DNA of 64,000 nt from positions 3,658,001 through 3,722,000 of the forward strand of contig NZ_CP085193.1 of the NCBI RefSeq assembly GCF_024298965.1, written 5' to 3'. The notes below the pieces were generated by a model. It did not search any database. It was not told the DNA's origin and saw nothing but the letters and a program-made list of their open reading frames with translations. The translations under genes and the position numbers were made by a program. Positions 50,291 through 59,186 of this stretch are shown here, piece by piece. This DNA comes from Streptomyces rapamycinicus NRRL 5491. GTDB lineage: Bacteria; Actinomycetota; Actinomycetes; Streptomycetales; Streptomycetaceae. The first letter of the stretch is position 1. Each line of letters begins with the position of its first letter.

Positions 50291-51657
50291 TGGGCCGCCT
50301 CCCCTTCTGCGTCGGTCTCGGCGGCTTCGGCGGTGTCGGCTGCGTCCTCGGCGCCCTGGACGGGCTCGTAGACCAGCACGGCGCGGTTGTCGGGGCGCAG
50401 CCGCGCCGCGGCCACGGCCCGCACCTCCTCGGGGCTGATGTCGAGCACCCGCTCCACGGCGGTCAGCGCCAGCTGCGGGTCGTCGAACAGCACCGCGTAA
50501 CGGCAGAGCTCGTCGGCCCGGCCGCCGACCGTGGCCAGCCGGTCCAGCCACTCGCGCTCGATCTGCGCCTGGGCGCGCTCCATCTCCTGCGGGGTCGGCC
50601 CCTCCTCGGCGAAGCGGGCCAGCTCCTCGTCGACGGCGGCCTCGATGGCGGGCACCTCGACCCCGCCGGAGGTCTTCACGTCCAGCCAGCCCAGCGAGGG
50701 GGCGCCCGACAGCCGCAGCAGGCCGAACCCGGCGGCCACGGCGGTGCGGTCGCGGCGCACCAGCCGGTTGTGGAGCCGGGAGGACTCACCGCCGCCGAGG
50801 ACGGTCAGCGCCAGGTCGGCGGCGTCGGACTCACGGGTGCCGTCGTGCGGCAGCCGGTACGCGGCCATCAGGGCGCGGGCCGGGACCTCCTCCTCCACGA
50901 CCTCGCGCAGCTGGCCGCCGATCACCTCCGGGAGCGTGCCGTCGCGGGGCGGCCGCTTGCCCTCGTGGGAGGGGATGGAGCCGAAGTACTTCTCGATCCA
51001 GGCGAGCGTCTGCTCGGGGTCGATGTCGCCGACGATCGACAGCACGGCGTTGTTGGGGGCGTAGTAGGTGCGGAAGAACTCCCGCGCGTCCTCCAGGGAG
51101 GCCGCGTCCAGGTCGGCCATGGAGCCGATCGGGGTGTGGTGGTACGGGTGGCCCTCGGGGTACGCCATGGCGACGAGCTTCTCGAAGGCGGTGCCGTACG
51201 GGACGTTGTCGTACCGCTGGCGGCGCTCGTTCTTGACGACGTCGCGCTGGTTCTCCAGGCTCTCCTCGTCCAGCGCGGTCAGGAGGGACCCCATCCGGTC
51301 GGCCTCCAGCCACAGGGCGAGCTCGACCTGGTGGGCGGGCATGGTCTCGAAGTAGTTGGTGCGCTCGAAGCTGGTCGTGCCGTTGAGCGAGCCGCCGGCC
51401 CCCTGCACCAGCTCGAAGTGGCCGTTGCCGGTGACCTGCGCCGAGCCCTGGAACATCAGGTGCTCGAAGAGGTGCGCCAGGCCGGTGCGCCCCTTGACCT
51501 CATGGCGCGAGCCGACGTCGTACCACAGACAGACCGCGGCGACCGGGGTCAGATGGTCCTCGGAGAGCACCACGCGCAGGCCATTGGCCAGGCGGTGCTC
51601 AGTCGCTTTCAAGCCGCCGGAGCCGGCCTGCTGCGTGGCCGTGTGACCCATGGGCAT
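50287..51657 (-). CDS. M16 zinc metallopeptidase, catalytic subunit
   Basis: 456-residue M16 peptidase. The inverted zinc motif HLFEH lies at residues 62-66 and the third ligand is E144 in NERRQ. The family cleaves short peptides or leader sequences in a closed chamber. The C-terminal half (about 220-420) contains the inactive M16C domain with LGGGESSRLHNRLVR. It is coupled by a GTGA overlap to the non-catalytic partner gene. The start is the ATG at 51657, with GAAGGGA five bases upstream; a second ATG is two codons later. The target is unknown. Confidence 0.92.
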   Translation of the reverse strand: MPMGHTATQQAGSGGLKATEHRLANGLRVVLSEDHLTPVAAVCLWYDVGSRHEVKGRTGLAHLFEHLMFQGSAQVTGNGHFELVQGAGGSLNGTTSFERTNYFETMPAHQVELALWLEADRMGSLLTALDEESLENQRDVVKNERRQRYDNVPYGTAFEKLVAMAYPEGHPYHHTPIGSMADLDAASLEDAREFFRTYYAPNNAVLSIVGDIDPEQTLAWIEKYFGSIPSHEGKRPPRDGTLPEVIGGQLREVVEEEVPARALMAAYRLPHDGTRESDAADLALTVLGGGESSRLHNRLVRRDRTAVAAGFGLLRLSGAPSLGWLDVKTSGGVEVPAIEAAVDEELARFAEEGPTPQEMERAQAQIEREWLDRLATVGGRADELCRYAVLFDDPQLALTAVERVLDISPEEVRAVAAARLRPDNRAVLVYEPVQGAEDAADTAEAAETDAEGEAAQ

Positions 51658-51972
51658 GTACGTCCCTTCGATCGCGTGATGGAGCGCGTGCCAGCCGCTT
51701 GCGCAGCGCTTCTGTCACTGTATGCAAGGGGACGGACATCTGGCGAAGTTCCGGTCCACTCCCGTGCCGCCGAGCTGTCCCGAACCGTTTCGGCGACCCT
51801 TCCGGCGCCGGATCCGGACCCCTTCGAGGGGGCTTCGCGCGGTGGTGCCGGGCGGCGTTCCGGGGCCCGCTCCGAGCGCGAGCGCCCCGGGCCGTTCCAC
51901 ACTTGTCGGTGGACCGGGCCACAATGGTCCGCGTCAGATCCCGCATCGGCAGTTGAAGGAGCCCCAAGCGCG
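51658..51972. other. Divergent promoter region between the M16 pair and parC
   Basis: 315 bases with no supported gene. The parC frame is open upstream through the M16 genes but only as a shadow. AAGGAG at 51956-51961 is the likely ribosome site of parC. Confidence 0.55.
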
Positions 51973-54423
51973 ATGGCCCGCCGCCGCACGAAGACCCCGC
52001 CGCCGGACGACTTCGAGGAGCGCATCCTCGACATCGACGTCGTCGACGAGATGCAGGGCTCCTACCTCGAGTACGCCTACTCGGTCATCTACTCGCGCGC
52101 GCTGCCCGACGCCCGAGACGGGCTCAAGCCCGTGCACCGCCGCATCCTCTACCAGATGAACGACATGGGCCTGCGCCCCGAGCGCTCCTATGTGAAGTGC
52201 GCCCGCGTCGTCGGCGAGGTGATGGGAAAGCTCCACCCGCACGGCGACGCGTCGATCTACGACGCGCTGGTGCGCATGGCGCAGCCGTTCTCCATGCGCC
52301 TGCCGATGGTCGACGGCCACGGGAACTTCGGCTCGCTGGGCAACGACGACCCGCCGGCCGCGATGCGGTACACCGAGTGCCGGATGGCGTCGGCGACCTC
52401 GCTGATGACCGAGTCGATCGAAGAGGACACGGTCGACTTCTCCCCGAACTACGACGGCAGTGAGCAGGAGCCGGTCACCCTCCCCGCCGCCTATCCGAAC
52501 CTGCTGGTCAACGGCACGTCCGGGATCGCGGTCGGCATGGCCACCAATATGCCGCCGCACAACCTGGGCGAGGTCATCGCCGCCGCCCGCCATCTGATCA
52601 GGCACCCGGGCGCGGACCTCGACACGCTGATGCGGCATGTGCCGGGGCCCGACCTGCCCACCGGTGGCCGGATCGTGGGCATGAGCGGCGTCCGGGACGC
52701 GTACGAGACGGGCCGCGGCACCTTCAAGATCCGCGCCACGGTGGCCGTGGAGGACGTGACGGCCCGTCGTAAGGGCCTCGTCGTCACCGAGCTGCCCTTC
52801 GCGGTGGGGCCCGAAAAGGTCATCTCCAAGATCAAGGACCTGGTCGGCGCGAAGAAGCTCCAGGGCATCGCGGACGTCAAGGACCTCACCGACCGTGAGC
52901 ACGGGCTGCGGCTGGTCATCGAGATCAAGAACGGCTTCAACCCCGAGGCCGTGCTGGAGCAGCTCTACAAGCTCACACCGATGGAGGAGTCCTTCGGCAT
53001 CAACAACGTGGCGCTGGTTGACGGCCAGCCGCTCACGCTGGGCCTGAAGGAGCTGCTGGAGGTCTACCTCGACCACCGCTTCGACGTGGTCCGGCGGCGC
53101 AGCGAGTTCCGGCGTACCAAGCGGCGGAACCGGCTGCACCTGGTCGAGGGTCTGCTGGTGGCCCTGCTCGACATCGACGAGGTCATCCGCCTCATCCGGC
53201 AGAGCGAGAACGCGGCGGAGGCCAAGCGCTCCCTCATCGAGCGCTTCGGCCTCTCCGACGTCCAGACGCAGTACATCCTGGACACCCCGCTGCGCCGGCT
53301 GACCAAGTTCGACCGGCTGGAGCTGGAGTCGGAGCGCGACCGGCTCAACGCCGAGATCGAGGAGCTGACCCGGATCCTCGACTCCGACGCCGAGCTGCGC
53401 AAGCTGGTCTCCGCCGAACTGGCCGCGGTGGCCAAGAAGTTCGGCACCCCGCGCCGCACGGTGCTGCTGGAGTCGTCGAACGCGCCGGTGACCGCGGTGC
53501 CGCTGGAGGTCGCGGACGACCCCTGCCGGGTGCTGCTGTCCTCCACCGGGCTGCTGGCCCGTACCGCCAACGGCGAGCCGTTCCCGGTCGAGGGGAAGGC
53601 CAAGCGCGCCAAGCACGATGTGATCGTCTCCGCGGTCCCGGCCACGGCCCGCGGCTCCGTGGGGGCGGTGACCTCCACCGGGCGGCTGCTGCGGCTCTCG
53701 GTGATCGACCTCCCGATCCTCCCGGAGTCGGCCGCACCCCCGAATCTGTCGGGCGGGGCGCCCATCGCCGAGTTCCTCTCGCTGGAGGACGACGAGGAGC
53801 TGATCTGCCTCACCACCCTGGACGAGTCCTCACCGGGGCTCGCGATCGGCACGGAGCAGGGCGTCGTCAAGCGCGTGGTCCCCGACTACCCCGCCAACAA
53901 GGACGAGTTGGAGGTCATCGGCCTCAAGGAGGGTGACCGGATCGTCGGCGCGGTGGAACTGTCCACCGGCGAGGAGGACCTGGTCTTCATCGCCGACGAC
54001 GCCCAGCTGCTGCGCTACGCGGCGAGCCAGGTGCGGCCGCAGGGCCGCGCCGCGGGCGGTATGGCGGGCATCAAGCTCACCTCAGGCGCCAAGGTGATCT
54101 CGTTCACTGCCGTCGACCCGGCGAGCGACGCGGTGGTCTTCACGGTCGCGGGCGCGAGCGGCACCCTCGACGACTCGGTCCAGTCGGCCAAGCTCACCCC
54201 CTTCGACCAGTACCCGCGCAAGGGCCGGGCCACGGGCGGGGTGCGCTGCCAGCGGTTCCTGAAGGGCGAGGACCGCCTGGTCATGGCCTGGGCGGGCACG
54301 GTCCCGGCCCGCGCGGCGGGGGCGAACGGCTCCCCGGCGGCCCTGCCGGAGATCGACCCGCGCCGCGACGGCTCGGGCGAACCGCTCGCCAAGCCGGTGA
54401 CGGTGGTGGCCGGGCCGGTGTAG
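51973..54423 (+). CDS. parC: DNA topoisomerase IV subunit A
   Basis: 816-residue type II topoisomerase A subunit. The catalytic tyrosine is Y133 in [10 protein letters not shown]. The N-terminal 480 residues form the winged-helix/tower breakage-rejoining domain, with the quinolone-resistance region [12 protein letters not shown] at 88-99, then a coiled coil (about 390-480). The C-terminal beta-pinwheel has six repeat blades. The first block ends with a Gly/Arg/Asp-rich tail. It decatenates daughter chromosomes with ParE, encoded about 7 kb away on the other strand. The ATG at 51973 is chosen; the open frame upstream is a shadow. The name ParC rather than GyrA is supported by order (S. coelicolor SCO5836, from memory). 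Confidence 0.93.
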   Translation: MARRRTKTPPPDDFEERILDIDVVDEMQGSYLEYAYSVIYSRALPDARDGLKPVHRRILYQMNDMGLRPERSYVKCARVVGEVMGKLHPHGDASIYDALVRMAQPFSMRLPMVDGHGNFGSLGNDDPPAAMRYTECRMASATSLMTESIEEDTVDFSPNYDGSEQEPVTLPAAYPNLLVNGTSGIAVGMATNMPPHNLGEVIAAARHLIRHPGADLDTLMRHVPGPDLPTGGRIVGMSGVRDAYETGRGTFKIRATVAVEDVTARRKGLVVTELPFAVGPEKVISKIKDLVGAKKLQGIADVKDLTDREHGLRLVIEIKNGFNPEAVLEQLYKLTPMEESFGINNVALVDGQPLTLGLKELLEVYLDHRFDVVRRRSEFRRTKRRNRLHLVEGLLVALLDIDEVIRLIRQSENAAEAKRSLIERFGLSDVQTQYILDTPLRRLTKFDRLELESERDRLNAEIEELTRILDSDAELRKLVSAELAAVAKKFGTPRRTVLLESSNAPVTAVPLEVADDPCRVLLSSTGLLARTANGEPFPVEGKAKRAKHDVIVSAVPATARGSVGAVTSTGRLLRLSVIDLPILPESAAPPNLSGGAPIAEFLSLEDDEELICLTTLDESSPGLAIGTEQGVVKRVVPDYPANKDELEVIGLKEGDRIVGAVELSTGEEDLVFIADDAQLLRYAASQVRPQGRAAGGMAGIKLTSGAKVISFTAVDPASDAVVFTVAGASGTLDDSVQSAKLTPFDQYPRKGRATGGVRCQRFLKGEDRLVMAWAGTVPARAAGANGSPAALPEIDPRRDGSGEPLAKPVTVVAGPV

Positions 54424-54435
54424 CCCGGAGGGGCG

Positions 54436-54534
54436 GGCCTGGCAGGACGGGCGGGTCCGGCAGGACGGGCAGGCCTGGCAGGCCTGGCAGGACGAGCAGG
54501 TCCGGCAGGACAGGCGGGTCCGGCAGGACGAGCC
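54436..54534. repeat. 18-nt tandem repeats, about 5.5 copies
   Basis: Consensus GG[CT]C[CT]GGCAGGACG[AG]GC[AG] starting at 54436, 54454, 54472 (a nine-base half unit), 54481, 54499 and 54517. The array starts 12 bases after the parC stop codon. Confidence 0.85.
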
Positions 54535-54545
54535 CTGACGAGCAG

Positions 54546-54685
54546 GGTCCGGCGCGCGCGAGCCCGGTCCGGCACGGACGAGCCCGGTCCGGCCCAGGCG
54601 AGCCCGGTCCGGCACGGACGAGCAGGGTCCGGCACGGACGAGCAGGGTCCGGCACGGACGAGCAGGGTCCGGCACGGACGAGCAG
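54546..54685. repeat. 20-nt tandem repeats, seven copies
   Basis: Units of exactly 20 bases start at 54546, 54566, 54586, 54606, 54626, 54646 and 54666, consensus GGTCCGGCACGGACGAGC[AC][GC]. The last four units are identical or nearly so. GTCCGG and CCGGAC half-sites make each unit partly self-complementary. Confidence 0.9.
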
Positions 54686-55014
54686 GACGAGCGCGCAGGG
54701 GCGCGGCATCGCGAGGGTGCCGCGCCCTCGCCGTTTGCGGGCACCCGCGCCGTTCACGGTCGTCGGGCCCGTCCGCATACGGGTAGCCCCGCTCACCCGG
54801 CACGCGGCACGACCCGCCTGGGCCCGGCAGGCCCGATGTGAGGGCCGCCCGCTCCCGGGCCCGGCACGGCCCCTCGCCGCGTTGCCGGAGCGACCCGAGT
54901 ACGCCCCCGGACGGGGGCGGTCCTCCGCCGTGCGGACGACCGCACAAGCTCCCCCTGGCCGCCACCCTGAGAAGCCCCCTGTTCGCGGCCGAGCGCCCCG
55001 GTGAAGGCTGCCCC

Positions 55015-55041
55015 GGACAGCCGACAGCCGACAGCCGACAG
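55015..55041. repeat. 7-nt microsatellite CCGACAG
   Basis: GACAG is followed by three CCGACAG units and a partial one, directly beyond the stop of the Sel1-like gene. Confidence 0.75.
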
Positions 55042-55049
55042 CAAACGAT

Positions 55050-55454
55050 TCAGTGGCCGCTGCCATTGCGCCGGGCGCGCATCTGGCGGAGGGCGAGGCG
55101 CGCGCCGTCGTGGCCGCGGTCGGCCGCCCGCTGGAAGTGCCGCTCCGCCTCGCCCAGCTCGCCGCGGTCCAGGTGGACGGTGCCCAGCACCACCATGGCC
55201 GAGAGATCCCCCGTCCCGGCGGCCTTGCCGAGCCAGTGGACCGCCTCGGCGTACGCGCCCCGCTGCCCCAGCCCGATGCCGTAGACGGTCATCCCCCGCG
55301 GATCACCGGCCTCGGCCGCCTTACGGGCGAGCGATTCGGGAATCGGCCGCCCCTCGTCGTAGGCCGCCCTCACCATGGCCCTCAGCCCGGGATCCAGCGA
55401 GCGCGCCCCGCGTCTCCCCCGTCGGCCGCGCCACCGCGCCCATAAGCGACCCAT
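55050..55454 (-). CDS. Sel1-like / TPR repeat protein
   Basis: 134-residue protein. A basic N-terminus (WARWRGRRGRRGARS) is followed by two or three Sel1-like helical repeats (about 35-130): ARKAAEAGDPRGMTVYG, AVHWLGKAAGTGDLSAMVVLG and AERHFQRAADRGHDGARLAL. Such repeats mediate protein contacts. The ATG at 55454, with GGAGG eight bases upstream, is chosen; the open frame further upstream is not coding. Function unknown. It is divergent from the sucrase/ferredoxin gene. Confidence 0.75.
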   Translation of the reverse strand: MGRLWARWRGRRGRRGARSLDPGLRAMVRAAYDEGRPIPESLARKAAEAGDPRGMTVYGIGLGQRGAYAEAVHWLGKAAGTGDLSAMVVLGTVHLDRGELGEAERHFQRAADRGHDGARLALRQMRARRNGSGH

Positions 55455-55644
55455 ATCCACCCCCTCCGCCCCTGGGCGCCATTTTCCCGTCTGCTCCCAC
55501 CCCATGGAACGGCGAGTACGCGGCGGAATACGGACTGCCACGCTCCGCTCCTGGGGCCGATGAGACACCGCTCGACTCCGGCCGTCCGTCCCTCCACCAC
55601 GGCTCCGGCGCGTACGCACGGCCCCGCGAGCACTCTCGATCAAG

Positions 55645-55663
55645 AGAGGTTAGGCTTACCTTC
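55645..55663 (+). promoter_or_regulatory. Iron box (DmdR/IdeR-type operator)
   Basis: AGAGGTTAGGCTTACCTTC matches the 19-bp consensus TTAGGTTAGGCTAACCTAA at the core AGGTTAGGCT[AT]ACCT with one mismatch. TAGGCT at 55651-55656 also fits a -10 element, so repressor binding would block RNA polymerase directly. Confidence 0.75.
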
Positions 55664-56656
55664 GTGAGCACGTGCGCGACCGCCTCCCGCGACCTGTCCG
55701 AGCCGCTCGCCGGGACGGCGGCCACCGCCTCCACCTGGCTGCTGGTGGAACAGCCCGGGCCCTGGGGCACCGAGGCCCTCACCGCCAGCCGCCTCGACCC
55801 GGCCGTAGGGCGCGCCCTGGAGCGCGCCGCCGAGGGCACGGGCGTACGGGTCGCGCTGATCCGCCGCCCCGGCCGCCACGCCGATCTGCACACCGGCGCC
55901 CGGCACCGGGTGTTCGTGGCCCACACCCGGCCCGGCCACTCCTGGATCCGCACCACCGCCCTGGACGACCCGGCCCGGCTGCTCGGCCTGGACTTCGCCG
56001 CGCTGGGCGCGGGCGACCCCGGCGGGCTCACCCTGCGGCCCCATGCGCCCCACGAGCCCCATGACCCCGCGCCCTGGGAGGAGTACACCGGCGATCCGCT
56101 GGTGCTGGTGTGCACCAACGGCAAGCGCGACCGCTGCTGCGCCCTCCTCGGCCGCCCACTGGCCGGCGAGCTGGCCGCCTCCGGGGTCCACAGCACCTGG
56201 GAGATCACCCATATCGGCGGCCATCGCTTCTCCCCCACCCTCGTCGTGCTGCCGCACGGATACGCCTACGGCAGGGCCACCGCGCAGGGCGTCAAGGACG
56301 TCATCGAGGCGCTGCGCAACGGCCGGGTGGTCACCGAAGGCTGCCGCGGCCGCTCCGCCTGGGAGCGTTCCGGCCAGGCCGCGGAGCTGGCCATCCGCGA
56401 GCTGACCCGCGAGGACGGGGCCGACGCGCTGACCGTCGTACGGACCGAGGGCGAGGCCCCGGTCTGGTCCGTGACCGTCGCGCACCGCGACGGCCGGGCC
56501 TGGCGGGTGAGTGTCGCGCAGATCGCCGCGGCGCCGCCGCGGCCGGAGAGCTGCGGCTCCCGCCTGGGCTCCCCGGCCCGGATGGAGGTCATCGGGATTC
56601 GGACCGCCCGGCGGCCCGCGCACGGCGTACGGGCGATGGCCGCCGGGCGCCTCTGA
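55664..56656 (+). CDS. Sucrase/ferredoxin-like family protein, iron-regulated
   Basis: 330-residue protein of the sucrase/ferredoxin-like family, with a thioredoxin-like [2Fe-2S] fold. Cysteine-containing segments CTNGKRDRCCALLG (about residue 150) and EITHIGGHRFSPTLVVLPHG are the family marks; further cysteines are at GCRGRS and ESCGSR. The GTG at 55664 lies directly after an iron box and TAGGCT -10 element, so the message is probably leaderless and repressed when iron is plentiful. This points to a role in iron reduction or siderophore release, but that is inference. It ends 131 bases before the sensor kinase gene on the same strand. Confidence 0.85.
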   Translation: MSTCATASRDLSEPLAGTAATASTWLLVEQPGPWGTEALTASRLDPAVGRALERAAEGTGVRVALIRRPGRHADLHTGARHRVFVAHTRPGHSWIRTTALDDPARLLGLDFAALGAGDPGGLTLRPHAPHEPHDPAPWEEYTGDPLVLVCTNGKRDRCCALLGRPLAGELAASGVHSTWEITHIGGHRFSPTLVVLPHGYAYGRATAQGVKDVIEALRNGRVVTEGCRGRSAWERSGQAAELAIRELTREDGADALTVVRTEGEAPVWSVTVAHRDGRAWRVSVAQIAAAPPRPESCGSRLGSPARMEVIGIRTARRPAHGVRAMAAGRL

Positions 56657-56787
56657 CACCCAAGCCCCACCCCCGTCACACCCACCCCCGCAGCGCCCTG
56701 CGACCGCCCCTCCCGGCCCCCTCCGCGGGCACCTCACCGGGTCCTGCCCCGGCCCCTCCCACCCGCCCTTGGTTACCCTTCGTTGCC

Positions 56788-58458
56788 ATGAGCGCCGCGA
56801 TACCGCCGGGGCCGGCAGCCACGGCCACAAGGTGGCGCATCGGCTGGCCCCGACGCGTCTTCTCCCAGGTCCTGCTGATGCAGCTGGCCATCGCCACGGG
56901 TGTCACCGTGCTCGCGACCGGCCTCTTCCTCGCGCCGCTCAGCGATCACCTCGACGACCAGGCCATGCGCCGTGCCCTCGCCATCGCCCAGACCACGGCC
57001 GCCGAGCCCCGGATGGCCGACGCGCTCCAGCACACCCGGCCCACCCCCGGCGGGCCGGTGCAGACCGAGGCGGAGCGCATCCGCCGGGCGACCGGCGCCG
57101 AGTACGTCGTGATCATGGACCGGCGCGGGGTGCGCTGGTCCCACACCTCCCCGGACGAGATCGGCAAGCATGTCTCCACCGACCCCACCGAGGCCATCGA
57201 GGGCCGGGAGGTCATGGAGATCGACGACGGCACCCTCGGCCGGTCGGCCCGCGGCAAGGTGCCCCTGCGCGCCGGGGACGGCCGTATCGTGGGCGCCGTC
57301 TCCGTGGGCATCTCCTACGAGAGCGTGCGCGCCCGGCTCGTCGCCGCGGTCCCGGAGATGCTCGCCTACGCGGGCGGCGCGCTCGCGGTCGGCGCCCTGG
57401 CCGCGTACATGGTCTCCCGCCGACTCCAGCGGCGCACCCATGACCTGGCCTTCTCCGATATCTCGGCGTTGCTGGCCGAGCGCGAGGCGATGCTGCACGG
57501 CATCCGGGAGGGCGTTGTCGCCCTCGACGCCCACGGCCGCATCCGCCTGATCAACGACGAGGCGCAGCGGCTGCTGGATCTGCGCCCCGAGGACACCGGG
57601 CAGCCTCTGGAGGCGGTGCTGTCCCCGGGCCGTACGACCGATGTGCTGTCCGGTCGGGTCACCGGCGCCGATCTGCTGGCCGTCAGCGGCGGCCGGGTCC
57701 TGGTCGCCAACCGGATGCCGACGGACGACGGCGGCGCGGTGGTCACCCTGCGTGACCGCACCGAGCTGGAACGGCTGGGCCGCGAGCTGGACGGCACCCG
57801 GGGCCTGATCGACGCCCTGCGGGCCCAGGACCATGAGCACGCCAACCGGATGCACACCCTCCTCGGCCTGATCGAACTCGAACTGCACGACGAGGCGATG
57901 GAGTTCATCACCGAGGCGATCGGGGTGCACCGGGCCACCGCCGAGCAGGTCACCGAGCGGGTGCACGATCCGCTGCTGGCCTCCCTGCTGGTCGGCAAGG
58001 CCACAGTCGCCACCGAACGCGGCGTCTCGCTGTCCGTCGCCGGGGACAGCCTGCTGCCCAACCGGCTGGTGGACCCACCGGGGGTGGTGACGATCGTCGG
58101 CAACCTCATCGACAACGCCCTGGACGCGGCGGTCGGTTCGGCGGAGCCGCGGGTCGAGGTGGAGCTGTGCGCCGACGACCGTACGGTGCTGCTGCGGGTC
58201 TCCGACACCGGCCCCGGGATCCCCGCCGACCGGCGCGACGTGGTCTTCATCGAGGGCTGGTCGACCAAGGAGCCGCCCGCGCACGGCAAGCGCGGCATAG
58301 GGCTCGCGCTGGTCCGCCGCCTCGCCGAACGCCAGGGCGGCAGCGTCCGCGTGTCCGACCGCGAGGGCGGGGGCGCGGAGTTCACCGTCGTCCTCCCCGA
58401 GGCGCTGGCCGAACAGCCGGCCGGGGCGCCGCTGACCGCGACAGGAGACCCACGATGA
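56788..58458 (+). CDS. CitA/DcuS-type sensor histidine kinase
   Basis: 556-residue sensor kinase. Membrane segment 1 lies at about 25-50, an extracytoplasmic PAS-like sensor domain at 52-185 (GAEYVVIMDRRGVRWSHTSPDEIGKHVST matches the CitA/DcuS sensor fold), and membrane segment 2 at 192-210. A cytoplasmic PAS domain (about 225-325), a dimerisation segment with the phosphoacceptor H349 in RAQDHEHANRMHT, and a GHKL ATPase (NLIDNALDA; DTGPGIP) follow. Such kinases sense C4-dicarboxylates or citrate. No ribosome site precedes the ATG, suggesting a leaderless start. It is coupled (ATGA overlap) to the response regulator. Confidence 0.92.
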   Translation: MSAAIPPGPAATATRWRIGWPRRVFSQVLLMQLAIATGVTVLATGLFLAPLSDHLDDQAMRRALAIAQTTAAEPRMADALQHTRPTPGGPVQTEAERIRRATGAEYVVIMDRRGVRWSHTSPDEIGKHVSTDPTEAIEGREVMEIDDGTLGRSARGKVPLRAGDGRIVGAVSVGISYESVRARLVAAVPEMLAYAGGALAVGALAAYMVSRRLQRRTHDLAFSDISALLAEREAMLHGIREGVVALDAHGRIRLINDEAQRLLDLRPEDTGQPLEAVLSPGRTTDVLSGRVTGADLLAVSGGRVLVANRMPTDDGGAVVTLRDRTELERLGRELDGTRGLIDALRAQDHEHANRMHTLLGLIELELHDEAMEFITEAIGVHRATAEQVTERVHDPLLASLLVGKATVATERGVSLSVAGDSLLPNRLVDPPGVVTIVGNLIDNALDAAVGSAEPRVEVELCADDRTVLLRVSDTGPGIPADRRDVVFIEGWSTKEPPAHGKRGIGLALVRRLAERQGGSVRVSDREGGGAEFTVVLPEALAEQPAGAPLTATGDPR

Positions 58459-59174
58459 CCCTTGGAACCGGACCGGGCGGGTCCCTGGAGGTGCTGGTGG
58501 TGGACGACGACGTCCGGGTGGCCCGGGTCAACGCCGCGTACGTCGGCAAGGTGGCCGGATTCCGCGTCGCCGGGCAGGCGCACACCGCCGCCGAGGCGCT
58601 GGCCTTCCTGGAGGACGCCCAGGACGCCCAGGACGCCCACGTCGACCTGGTGCTGCTCGACCACTACCTGCCGGATGAGACAGGGCTGTCGCTGGTGCGG
58701 CGGCTGCGGCAACTCGGCCATCACACCGACATCATCATGGTGACCGCGGCCCGCGACATCGCGACCGTCCAGGCGGCGATGCGCCATGGCGCGCTGCAGT
58801 ACCTGGTCAAGCCGTTCACCTTCGCGGGGCTGCGGGCCAAGTTGGAGGGGTACGCGGCGCTGCGCCGCGCCCTGGAGGGCGACGGCGAGGCCGGGCAGGA
58901 CCAGGTGGACCGGATCTTCGGCGCCCTGGGCGGCGCCTCGGCCGGCCCGGCGGAGCTGCCCAAGGGCCATTCGGCGCTCACCGCCGATCTCGTGCGGGAG
59001 GTGCTGCGGGGCGCCGAGGGCCCGCTGTCGGCCCAGGAGGTGGCCGAGCGCTCCTCGCTCAGCAGACAGACCGCGCAGCGCTATCTGAAGCTGCTGGAGC
59101 GCACGGGTCGGGTGCGGCTCAGCCTCAAATACGGCGAGACCGGCCGCCCCGAGCACCGCTACGACTGGGTGTGA
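58455..59174 (+). CDS. CitB/DcuR-type response regulator
   Basis: 239-residue response regulator with the acidic pair DDD at 17-19, phosphoaspartate D69 in LLDHYLPD and lysine in VKPFTF. The C-terminal helix-turn-helix (about 180-235) has LSAQEVAERSSLSRQTAQRYLKLLE, the CitB family form. A DAQ-DAQ-DAH repeat at 54-62, from three tandem nine-base units, lies between receiver helices. It acts with the overlapping sensor kinase, and its probable target is the sodium:solute symporter that follows on the other strand, which would fit carboxylate uptake. Confidence 0.92.
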   Translation: MTLGTGPGGSLEVLVVDDDVRVARVNAAYVGKVAGFRVAGQAHTAAEALAFLEDAQDAQDAHVDLVLLDHYLPDETGLSLVRRLRQLGHHTDIIMVTAARDIATVQAAMRHGALQYLVKPFTFAGLRAKLEGYAALRRALEGDGEAGQDQVDRIFGALGGASAGPAELPKGHSALTADLVREVLRGAEGPLSAQEVAERSSLSRQTAQRYLKLLERTGRVRLSLKYGETGRPEHRYDWV

Positions 59175-59186
59175 GCCCTTCCCGCC

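Larger units (their letters stand above)
54424..55049. other. Repeat-rich gap after parC
   Basis: A 626-base region between convergent parC and the Sel1-like gene. The left half is two tandem repeat arrays, and the right half is GC-rich single-copy sequence with a 7-nt microsatellite near the end. The frames in the arrays are by-products of the repeats and not genes. Confidence 0.7.

Noticed and set aside
50770..51972. parC reading frame open for 1.2 kb upstream, giving an apparent 1217-residue protein
   Set aside because: The upstream part lies antisense to the M16 gene and has no family match; ParC starts MARRRTK with a ribosome site.
54546..54685. CRISPR array
   Set aside because: Units are contiguous with no unique spacers, no cas genes are nearby, and the period is too short.
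54015..55066. Minus-strand frames through the parC 3' end and repeats
   Set aside because: Their protein repeats are translations of the 18/20-nt arrays and not a gene.
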